From NCBI GenBank assembly GCA_003514865.1, contig DOON01000085.1, forward strand, positions 796 to 6,899: DNA of 6,104 bases. The letters run 5' to 3'. The notes beneath the pieces were generated by a model. It worked only from the letters and a program-made list of their open reading frames with translations. It was not told where the DNA came from and did not search any database. This DNA comes from Clostridiales bacterium. Its GTDB lineage: Bacteria; Bacillota_A; Clostridia; Tissierellales; Sedimentibacteraceae. A program made the translations under genes and the position numbers. Positions 1-5,663 of the stretch are shown here, piece after piece (position 1 is the first letter of the stretch; every line of letters starts with the position of its first letter).

Positions 1-924
1 TTCATCAAATTTTTTCTCCATGGACAGCGCTTCATCTATATCCATGTCAAATATCTCGCTGCCTCTCACTCCCAATGCTCTGTTCTTAACCGAGCCTATT
101 AACAGCTCCGCCGCCTTTGCTCCCATTCGGCTTCCAAGGAGTCTGTCAAATGCTGAAGGAGTTCCGCCTCTTTGAGTATATCCAAGTACAGAATATCTTG
201 TGCTTATTCCTGTCTTGCTTTCTATTGTTTCACTGATGTCCTTGGCATCTCCTGCGCCTTCCGCAAGGATTATAATGCTGTGCTTCTTGCCTCTGGCTCT
301 TCCCTGCATTATTTTATCACACACCTCATCAATGTTGTATTCAACCTCAGGTATAATAACCATTTCGGCTCCGCCTGCCAGTCCGGCATAGAGTGCTATA
401 TCTCCGCAGTCTCTTCCCATTACCTGAATTACATTCGTCCTCGAATGAGATGATGAAGTATCTCTGATTTTTTCAACAGATTCCAGAACTGTTGTCAGAG
501 CGGTAAAAAAGCCAAGCGTATATTCCGTGTATGGAAGATCATTGTCAATTGTGCCTGGAATACCAATTACAGGAACGCCTGCCTTTCCCAGCTCATTTGC
601 ACCCCTGAATGTTCCGTCACCGCCTATTGCTACGATGCCGTCTATACCCAAGTACTTGATGTTCTTAAGTGCTTTGTCAAATCCTTCTCCACCTCTGAAT
701 GCGGTGCTTCTTGCGCTCCCTAGTACAGTCCCTCCCCTGTGTATTATATCAGCAACGGATGAGAGGTTCATTTCAATGCTGTCTCCCTCGACAAGACCCC
801 TGAACCCGTCCTTTATTCCTAACACGTTCACATTGTTATAAATCGAATACCTTACAACCGCTCTTATTGCGGCATTCATTCCCGGTGCGTCACCGCCGCT
901 GGTAAGTACTCCTATTTTTCTCAT
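1..924 (-). CDS. pfkA: ATP-dependent 6-phosphofructokinase, C-terminus cut by window edge
   Basis: Cytosolic glycolytic enzyme that phosphorylates fructose 6-phosphate to fructose 1,6-bisphosphate with ATP. I translated it by hand from the ATG at 924-922; the frame is open to base 1, giving 308 residues of a family usually near 320, so about a dozen are missing. Visible motifs are the N-terminal nucleotide-binding SGGDAPGMN (about 9-17), IGGDGTF (100-106), the catalytic PGTIDND with T125, D127 and D129 (E. coli numbering fits exactly), MGRDCGD (169-175), the effector-site region E187 and GKKH (212-215), and the substrate-binding [11 protein letters not shown] stretch near 183-150 nt. The TIDND aspartate and GGDGT glycine mark the ATP-using bacterial PfkA type, not the PPi-dependent type. 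A perfect AGGAGG lies 5 nt before the ATG. It follows dnaE by about 53 nt on the same strand, so co-transcription is likely; pyruvate kinase often comes next in related genomes, but that lies outside the window. Confidence 0.97.
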   Translation of the reverse strand, partial: MRKIGVLTSGGDAPGMNAAIRAVVRYSIYNNVNVLGIKDGFRGLVEGDSIEMNLSSVADIIHRGGTVLGSARSTAFRGGEGFDKALKNIKYLGIDGIVAIGGDGTFRGANELGKAGVPVIGIPGTIDNDLPYTEYTLGFFTALTTVLESVEKIRDTSSSHSRTNVIQVMGRDCGDIALYAGLAGGAEMVIIPEVEYNIDEVCDKIMQGRARGKKHSIIILAEGAGDAKDISETIESKTGISTRYSVLGYTQRGGTPSAFDRLLGSRMGAKAAELLIGSVKNRALGVRGSEIFDMDIDEALSMEKKFDE

Positions 925-929
925 AATAA

Positions 930-935
930 CCTCCT
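930..935 (-). promoter_or_regulatory. Ribosome binding site of pfkA
   Basis: A full AGGAGG reads on the minus strand, with 5 nt (TTATT) between it and the ATG at 924-922. It fixes the pfkA start and suggests strong initiation independent of upstream translation. Confidence 0.9.
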
Positions 936-977
936 GATAATGGAGCAACAAGGACGCTCAGGCACAGCACCTGCACA

Positions 978-3935
978 TCAATTGTTCTTCATAGCAATAT
1001 TTTTTTCTCCCAATAAGGCTTTCAGTTTTTCAATCAATTCCTTACTGCCTATATTTACCCAATTTTTCTCCGGCAAAACCATATTTGCCTTTTCTTGTTG
1101 ATTGTATATTATAACACAATCATTTCCGGAGTACATGGAAATTGTGTTCATCAGCTCTTTTTTTATGTCTTTATAATGTTCCGAATCCTCCACTTTTATG
1201 TATACCTTCCTCGAAGCCTGTTTTCCCGGCGTGGATAAGATTTCTTTTTTTAATTCCGTGATTTTGTTGCATATGAGCTTTGGTGCATCTTCTTCCGATG
1301 CATCTATGCTGCCATCAACAAGCACTATACTATCTTCATGTAAAATTTCTCTGTATCTCTCGTAAATTTGCGGAAAAACTATTACCTCAACCGTACCATA
1401 TAAATCTTCCAATGTAACGAATGCCATCATATTGTTATTTTTAGTTATTTTATTTTGTTTTTTAATAATTATTCCGCCAATTATTACCCTGCTTCCGTCA
1501 GTTATCCCGCTGTTATTTTCGGATTCCCCTATTTCAGCTATTTCGCTGGTATTGGTCGTAGCCAACTTCTCAAGCTCCTTTTCATACTCTGATAAAGGAT
1601 GACCGCTTAAGTATACGCCAACCATTTCCTTTTCCATGGACAGCAGAACCTTTTCATTAAATTCAGGCACATTCGGCAATTCATCTTTGTTTGAAAAATC
1701 CGTGCTGGCTGAAACAGCATCATCAAATAATGAAAATTGCCCTTCTATATTTCTTTTCTTTTGACTGACAACCGTATCTATGATTTTTTCATATACTTCC
1801 ATTAGTTGTGCACGCCTTGCATTTAAGAAATCAAAAGCTCCGCACTTTATAAGTGATTCAATCTGTCTCTTGTTGAGAACTCCCTGGTCAACCTTTGTGC
1901 AGAAATCCGAAAAAGAAACAAATTTTCCTTTCTCTTCCCTTGCTTTTATAATTTCTGCAATTACGTTTGTACCCACATTTTTTACTGCAGCAAGCCCAAA
2001 ACGTATCTTTCCCTTTTCTACGGTAAATTTACCGCTACTCTCATTTACATCAGGAGGAAGAATCTCTATCCCCAGCCTCTTGCACTCTCTGATATACAGT
2101 GATACTGTTCCCGAGCTGCCCATGATGCTTGAAATCAAAGCCGCCATAAATTCCACAGGATAGTAAAGCTTCAGCCATGCCGTCTCATATGCAAGTGCGG
2201 CATATGCCACTGAATGGGCTTTTGGAAATGCATACTTTGCAAATTCAACCATTAAGTCGTATATGTCGTTGGCTGTCTGCTCGTCGACACCGTTGTTAAC
2301 AGCGCCCAGTATAGCAGATTCTCCTTTTTCGGCAGACTTTCCATATATAAAGTTCTTTCTTTCCTCAAGCATGACGCTCATTTTTTTCTTTCCCATTGCA
2401 CGTCTCAGAAGGTCTGAGCGCCCCATGGTAAATCCGCCGACATCTCTTACTATCTGCATTACCTGCTCCTGGTATACCATGCAGCCATATGTAACGTTCA
2501 GTATATGCTCAAGCTTCGGATGGAGATAAGTAACAGAATCAGGATTAAGCTTATTTTTTATATAAACAGGTATTTGTCCCATTGGACCCGGCCTGTACAG
2601 GGCATTGGCTGCCGACAGGTTTTCAAATTCCGTTGGCTTAAGCTCGCTAAGAAACGCTCTCATGCCAGAGCTTTCAAACTGGAATATCCCCAGTGTCTCC
2701 GCATTTGCAAACAACTTGTAAACTCTGCTGTCATCATATCTGCAGCTGCTGAAATCCACCTTTACGCCGTGTTCCTTTTCAATCAGTTCTATGGCATCTC
2801 TTATGACCGTCAGGGTTCTGAGACCCAAAAAATCCATTTTCAGAAGTCCAAGCTCTTCAAGCTCCACCATATTGAACTGCGTCGTTATAATATCTTTATT
2901 TCTTGACAGTGGCACGTATTCCGTAACATCATCCTTGGAAATAAGCACTCCTGCCGCATGAGTTGACGCATGCCTTGGCAGCCCTTCAACCTTCAGAGCC
3001 ATATCAATGAGCTTCTTGACCTTCATATCACCGTCGTATAAGTCCTTGAGCTCCTTGTTCACTTCAAGCGCTTTTGATATGGTCATTCCCAAACTCATAG
3101 GCACTTTTTTCGCAATGAAATCCACCTCTCCATAGGATAGGTTCAGAGCTCTTCCCACATCTCTCAAGGAGCCTCTTGCAGCCATGGTACCAAATGTTAT
3201 AATTTGTGCAACCTTTTCCTTACCATACTTGCATCTTACGTAATCTATAACTTCCTCGCGGCGCTCATAGCAGAAGTCAACATCTATATCGGGCATGCTC
3301 ACGCGCTCGGCGTTTAAAAACCTTTCAAAAATCAAGCTGTATTCAATTGGGTCTATATTTGTTATCTTCATGGAATATGCCACGAGGCTTCCGGCAGCTG
3401 AGCCTCTGCCCGGTCCAACCATTATATTGTTATCTCTCGCGTATTTTATAAAGTCCCAGACTATGAGGAAGTAATCCACGTAGCCCATCTGCTCGATAAC
3501 TCCGATTTCGTAATCCAATCTTACCTGCAGCTCTTCCGTAATACTTCCGTATCTTTCAGCCAGCCCCTGCTGGCATATTTCTCTGAAATAACCCGACTTC
3601 GTGTATCCCTGCGGTATTTTGAATTCAGGAAGATGCACAGTGTCAAAATCAAGCTCCACATTGCATCTATCTGCTATGTCTGCAGTGTTTTTCAATGCTT
3701 CCTCAGGAAAAAGCTCTGCCATTTCATCATAGGATTTCAGGTAGAACTCGTCTGATGGAAACTTCATCCTATCTTCATCTGCCACAGTATTCTGCATCTG
3801 TATGCACAGCAGCACATCGTGAAAGTATGCATCCTCTTTATTTATATAGTGGACATCATTGGTTGCAACAAGCTTTATCCCCGTCTCCCGACTTATTTTT
3901 ATAAGCTCTCGGTTAACTGCCTGTTGCTCCTTCAT
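978..3935 (-). CDS. dnaE: DnaE C-terminal part: rest of PHP plus complete polymerase core
   Basis: Encodes 985 residues from the ATG directly after the in-frame TGA to a TGA at 980-978. In whole-protein numbering (add 180) it has the last PHP ligands D207 and H209 (ATNDVHY), the PGRGSAAGS loop (about 354-362), catalytic D398 and D400 in MPDIDVDF, the third catalytic aspartate D548 in KMDFLGLRTLT, LYRPGPM (about 626-632), AFPKAHSVAYA (about 749-759), a helix-hairpin-helix region with FGLAAVKNVG, a clamp-binding motif QFSLF (913-917), an OB-fold (about 997-1045) and a C-terminal domain of about 80 residues typical of clostridial DnaE. The polymerase part is therefore whole. If translated from its own ATG it would lack most of PHP, a domain that supports the fold, so activity or stability could suffer unless the N-terminal part associates. 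SD-like AGGA lies 7 nt upstream. pfkA follows after about 53 nt. Confidence 0.88.
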   Translation of the reverse strand: MKEQQAVNRELIKISRETGIKLVATNDVHYINKEDAYFHDVLLCIQMQNTVADEDRMKFPSDEFYLKSYDEMAELFPEEALKNTADIADRCNVELDFDTVHLPEFKIPQGYTKSGYFREICQQGLAERYGSITEELQVRLDYEIGVIEQMGYVDYFLIVWDFIKYARDNNIMVGPGRGSAAGSLVAYSMKITNIDPIEYSLIFERFLNAERVSMPDIDVDFCYERREEVIDYVRCKYGKEKVAQIITFGTMAARGSLRDVGRALNLSYGEVDFIAKKVPMSLGMTISKALEVNKELKDLYDGDMKVKKLIDMALKVEGLPRHASTHAAGVLISKDDVTEYVPLSRNKDIITTQFNMVELEELGLLKMDFLGLRTLTVIRDAIELIEKEHGVKVDFSSCRYDDSRVYKLFANAETLGIFQFESSGMRAFLSELKPTEFENLSAANALYRPGPMGQIPVYIKNKLNPDSVTYLHPKLEHILNVTYGCMVYQEQVMQIVRDVGGFTMGRSDLLRRAMGKKKMSVMLEERKNFIYGKSAEKGESAILGAVNNGVDEQTANDIYDLMVEFAKYAFPKAHSVAYAALAYETAWLKLYYPVEFMAALISSIMGSSGTVSLYIRECKRLGIEILPPDVNESSGKFTVEKGKIRFGLAAVKNVGTNVIAEIIKAREEKGKFVSFSDFCTKVDQGVLNKRQIESLIKCGAFDFLNARRAQLMEVYEKIIDTVVSQKKRNIEGQFSLFDDAVSASTDFSNKDELPNVPEFNEKVLLSMEKEMVGVYLSGHPLSEYEKELEKLATTNTSEIAEIGESENNSGITDGSRVIIGGIIIKKQNKITKNNNMMAFVTLEDLYGTVEVIVFPQIYERYREILHEDSIVLVDGSIDASEEDAPKLICNKITELKKEILSTPGKQASRKVYIKVEDSEHYKDIKKELMNTISMYSGNDCVIIYNQQEKANMVLPEKNWVNIGSKELIEKLKALLGEKNIAMKNN

Positions 3936-3938
3936 TCA
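3936..3938 (-). other. In-frame TGA in dnaE at a conserved glycine codon
   Basis: The coding strand reads CAT TGA ATG AAG. Codons before (LELQDH) and after (MKEQQAVNREL) match the continuous DnaE pattern, in which glycine follows QDH. Plus-strand base 3938 is a, where c would restore GGA. No frameshift is needed to join the parts, so this is a pure substitution, or an error of one base. Confidence 0.9.
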
Positions 3939-4475
3939 ATGATCCTGAAGCTCTAAAAAAAAATTGTTTTCTCCGAATATTTCCTTATACAACAAGGCTG
4001 TTTTCACAGCCTCCTCATAATTTCCATCAAGGAGATATGACTGAACCTCTCCCGCCAAACAGGCGCTGAGAGCAATTATACCTTTGCTGTTTTCTCTTAG
4101 TACCTCATGGTCTATACGCGGTTTATAATAATATCCATCCACAAAGCCTGCGGAACAAAGCTTTATGATGTTTTTCCACCCATCATGATTTTCAGCAAGC
4201 AACACTAAATGATATTGGCTTTTATCCTTTTGAGGGTCCTTATCCGTCATTCTTCGAGGTGACACATAGGCTTCAAACCCCAATACCGGCTTTATTCCGG
4301 CTTTTTTTGCCTGCTTGAAAAATTCCACAACTCCGTACATGGAGCCGTGGTCCGTAATGGCCAAAGAATCCATGTTCAATTCCTTTGCTTTATTAACCAA
4401 TTCTTCAATTCTGCATGCACCGTCAAGAAGGCTATATTCAGTATGTACATGTAAATGTGTAAATTTATTTTTCAT
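3936..4475 (-). CDS. dnaE: DnaE N-terminal part: most of the PHP domain
   Basis: Encodes 179 residues ending LELQDH before the TGA. This is the polymerase and histidinol phosphatase (PHP) domain, which in many non-proteobacterial DnaE proteins is a metal-dependent 3'-5' proofreading exonuclease. Ligands seen are H9 and H11 (LHVHT), D18 (SLLDG), H43 (ITDHG), E68 (GFEAY), H88 (YHLVL) and C139 (SACLAG); the last two ligands of the nine lie after the stop. I chose the ATG at 4475, giving MKNKFTHLHVHT, because family members begin only a few residues before that motif and it starts 1 nt after the upstream CHR stop (TAA, 4479-4477). A start at 4490 (MGLYN...) is possible but overlaps the CHR gene by 14 nt. 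Each start has a similar weak GGGA-type SD, so translation may be coupled to the upstream gene. Alone, this piece cannot form a complete PHP active site or a polymerase. Confidence 0.85.
   Translation of the reverse strand: MKNKFTHLHVHTEYSLLDGACRIEELVNKAKELNMDSLAITDHGSMYGVVEFFKQAKKAGIKPVLGFEAYVSPRRMTDKDPQKDKSQYHLVLLAENHDGWKNIIKLCSAGFVDGYYYKPRIDHEVLRENSKGIIALSACLAGEVQSYLLDGNYEEAVKTALLYKEIFGENNFFLELQDH
3943..3947 (-). promoter_or_regulatory. SD-like sequence before the ATG that follows the dnaE TGA
   Basis: The minus strand reads CAGGATCATTGAATG: AGGA with 7 nt to the ATG at 3935-3933. The spacing suits initiation, and a ribosome ending at TGA would already sit over the ATG. The same bases encode the conserved residues QDH, so the match may be coincidental. 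This is a possible restart site, not a demonstrated one. Confidence 0.4.
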
Positions 4476-4476
4476 A

Positions 4477-5049
4477 TTATATAATCCCATAAATAAATAT
4501 CCCTATGATGCCTGTTGCAAGCATGATTTTCATGGGATCAAGTTTATACTTTCTGAGCACAGATAATCCTATGGCAACCAAGGCTATGGAAACAAAGTTA
4601 ATATCATCTAGGCTCATATTTTTGATGGTGACGTCTTCAGATTTAAAAACAGCAAGCAGCAATATTGACATTCCTGCAGATGCTATCAGTGAAACAACTG
4701 CCGGTCTCAGTCCCTTAAGCACTCCCTGAATACTGGATAAATTCTTATATTTAAAATAAAAGTAGGCCAAAATAAGCACTATTATGCATGATGGCGTAAC
4801 ACTACCCACAGTGGCAATTATGGCGCCCGGCAAACCTGCAACCTTTGTTCCCACAAATGTTGAAGCATTTAGTGCAATAGGTCCCGGTGTCATTTGGGAG
4901 ATGGTGAGCAAATCCGCAAATTCCGCCAAAGACAGCCATTCATGAACCTCGAGAACCTGATGTTCTATCAAAGGAAGAGATGCATAACCTCCCCCTATGC
5001 TGAACAATCCTATCTGAAAAAAACTCCAGAATACTTCTAATAATATCAT
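4477..5049 (-). CDS. Chromate transporter (CHR) family half-size protein, second of pair
   Basis: A 190-residue membrane protein of the CHR family (the ChrA superfamily), short single-domain type. Family marks are the N-terminal GLFSIGGGY (14-22) and the ISQMTPGPIALN signature (about 50-61), followed by hydrophobic segments near 72-98, 110-135, 150-165 and 172-190. Short CHR proteins are usually encoded as adjacent pairs that act together; characterised members export chromate, but the natural substrate of many is unknown, so the chromate role is by family only. The ATG overlaps the TGA of the preceding CHR gene (ATGA, 5049-5046), and a strong AAGGAGG lies inside that gene, 10 nt before the start. 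The stop TAA at 4479-4477 is 1 nt from the dnaE start. I see no regulator gene beside it. The hydrophobic C-terminus runs almost to the last residue, which is common in this family. Confidence 0.9.
   Translation of the reverse strand: MILLEVFWSFFQIGLFSIGGGYASLPLIEHQVLEVHEWLSLAEFADLLTISQMTPGPIALNASTFVGTKVAGLPGAIIATVGSVTPSCIIVLILAYFYFKYKNLSSIQGVLKGLRPAVVSLIASAGMSILLLAVFKSEDVTIKNMSLDDINFVSIALVAIGLSVLRKYKLDPMKIMLATGIIGIFIYGII
4484..4488 (-). promoter_or_regulatory. Weak ribosome binding site of dnaE, inside the end of the CHR gene
   Basis: The minus strand reads GGGAT, 8 nt before the dnaE ATG at 4475-4473. It is a weak SD and lies within the last codons of the CHR gene, so dnaE translation probably depends partly on ribosomes finishing that gene. 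A similar AGGGA also precedes the alternative ATG at 4490, so it does not settle the start. Confidence 0.45.
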
Positions 5050-5615
5050 GACTGTCTGCCCTCCTTCTTGTAAATGTTGTAGTAAAAGCCTCCGAAGGCT
5101 CCGCTTAATATTATTATCAGTGCGGCATTAATATTAAATACGGCGGCAGCAATAAACGATACAATCATGACAAGGATATATATTCTGTTTTTTGTTTTTA
5201 ATATATCTTTCACCATCTTGATTATAACATCTAAAATAACTGCTGCAATTCCTGCTCTCATTCCAAGCAGCAGAGCATTGATAATCTTATTTTCCTTGAA
5301 GATGTCATAAAACTGAGCTATTACCGTTATGATAATCAAGGGAGGAAGTACGGTTCCCAGTATTGTTACAAACGCTCCGAACACGCCTGCAACTCGGTAT
5401 CCTACCATTATTGAGGTGTTAACAGCAATTGCTCCCGGAGCTGACTGTGAAATTGCAACCAGATTCAACATTTCCTCCTCTTCAATCCATTTGAGCTCCT
5501 CCACGAACTTCTTTCTCATAAGCGGAACAATTACATATCCTCCGCCTATGGTAAAAGCGCTCAGAGTAAATGTTGACCAAAACAATTTCAAATAAAACTT
5601 AAAATCTTTTTTCAT
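5046..5615 (-). CDS. Chromate transporter (CHR) family half-size protein, first of pair
   Basis: A 189-residue integral membrane protein, the partner of the next gene. CHR marks are AFTIGGGYVIVPL (about 20-32) and AISQSAPGAIAVN (54-66), the equivalent of the PGP signature, with APGAIAVN in place of TPGPIALN in the partner. Hydrophobic segments lie near 78-102, 115-135, 145-160 and 162-180. The N-terminus is basic (MKKDFKFYLK). The divergence between the two proteins suggests specialised, opposite-facing halves, as proposed for paired short CHR proteins; heterodimer formation here is inference. The substrate could be chromate, sulfate or another anion and cannot be told from sequence. The start at 5615 has AGAAGG-type SD 8 nt upstream. 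It ends KKEGRQS with TGA overlapping the next ATG, and it follows cls by 40 nt on the same strand. Confidence 0.9.
   Translation of the reverse strand: MKKDFKFYLKLFWSTFTLSAFTIGGGYVIVPLMRKKFVEELKWIEEEEMLNLVAISQSAPGAIAVNTSIMVGYRVAGVFGAFVTILGTVLPPLIIITVIAQFYDIFKENKIINALLLGMRAGIAAVILDVIIKMVKDILKTKNRIYILVMIVSFIAAAVFNINAALIIILSGAFGGFYYNIYKKEGRQS
5060..5066 (-). promoter_or_regulatory. Ribosome binding site of the second CHR gene
   Basis: AAGGAGG on the minus strand lies 10 nt before the ATG at 5049-5047, within the last codons (KKEGRQS) of the first CHR gene. With the ATGA overlap it supports both coupled and direct initiation, which would keep the two subunits in balance. Confidence 0.85.
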
Positions 5616-5622
5616 TCTTATT

Positions 5623-5629
5623 TCCTTCT
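5623..5629 (-). promoter_or_regulatory. Ribosome binding site of the first CHR gene
   Basis: The minus strand reads AGAAGGA; its GAAGG core ends 8 nt before the ATG at 5615-5613. This supports the chosen start. No convincing -35/-10 pair fits the 40-nt gap: TATAAT occurs at 5637-5632, but transcription from it would begin about at the SD. Confidence 0.75.
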
Positions 5630-5633
5630 TTAT

Positions 5634-5663
5634 TATATATTACATTAGCTATATATTACATTA
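5634..5663. repeat. 14-bp tandem direct repeat across the cls stop codon
   Basis: TATATATTACATTA occurs at 5634-5647 and again, identical, at 5650-5663 (plus strand), separated by GC, so the period is 16 bp. The upstream copy holds the cls stop codon TAA (5658-5656) and its last codon; the other lies wholly in the gap before the CHR gene. It may be a small duplication or a paired binding site. Confidence 0.85.

Larger units (their letters stand above)
978..4475 (-). pseudogene. dnaE: dnaE, DNA polymerase III alpha subunit, interrupted by one in-frame TGA
   Basis: Whole-locus entry: 1166 codons counting the internal and terminal TGA, a normal length for a bacterial DnaE. Both parts share one frame, and the domains follow without gap: PHP domain (1 to about 280), palm, thumb and fingers of the PolIII-alpha family, helix-hairpin-helix region, beta-clamp motif, OB fold and a small C-terminal domain. 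Codon 180 (3938-3936) is TGA, where the family has the glycine of the LQDHG motif; GGA to TGA is a single G-to-T change. Everything else looks intact, including the catalytic aspartates and all nine PHP metal ligands, so there is no sign of decay beyond this base. DnaE works at the replication fork beside PolC in Bacillota and is essential in B. subtilis, so a simple null allele would be surprising. I label it pseudogene only because one continuous protein cannot be read under the standard code. Sequencing error, recent nonsense mutation and two-polypeptide expression all remain open. The two parts are described separately. Confidence 0.85.

Noticed and set aside
527..841. Plus-strand open frame of 104 codons opposite pfkA, and similar ones opposite dnaE and the CHR genes
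   Set aside because: They lie antisense to well-supported conserved genes, have low-complexity Pro/Ser-rich translations and show no recognisable domain or ribosome binding site.
925..977. Terminator or riboswitch between dnaE and pfkA
   Set aside because: Only a short imperfect stem (CAGGTG/TGCCTG with two wobble pairs) is visible, without a U-tract, and the gap is too short for a known riboswitch.
1632..1645. Shared CCATGGACAGC near 1635 and near base 18
   Set aside because: Both copies encode a chance LSMEK peptide in dnaE and pfkA; the flanks differ and no repeat unit extends from it.
3936..3938. TGA reassigned to glycine, as in Gracilibacteria and Absconditabacteria (code 25)
   Set aside because: It fits this single site, but only one internal TGA occurs in about 5.9 kb of coding sequence, glycine is otherwise GGN throughout, and TGA serves as a normal stop for dnaE (980-978) and the first CHR gene (ATGA overlap).
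3890..3938. Selenocysteine insertion at the dnaE TGA
   Set aside because: The family residue is glycine, not cysteine, and I see no convincing SECIS-like stem-loop just after the TGA. The only small hairpin (CTTAT/ATAAG) is weak and A/T-only.
3955..3963. Programmed slippage on the T9 run to bypass the TGA
   Set aside because: The DnaE frame is the same before and after the stop, so slippage would destroy the frame instead of restoring it; nothing nearby would shift it back.
5632..5637. TATAAT as a -10 promoter for the CHR operon
   Set aside because: Transcription would start about at the ribosome binding site, and no acceptable -35 lies 16-18 bp upstream.
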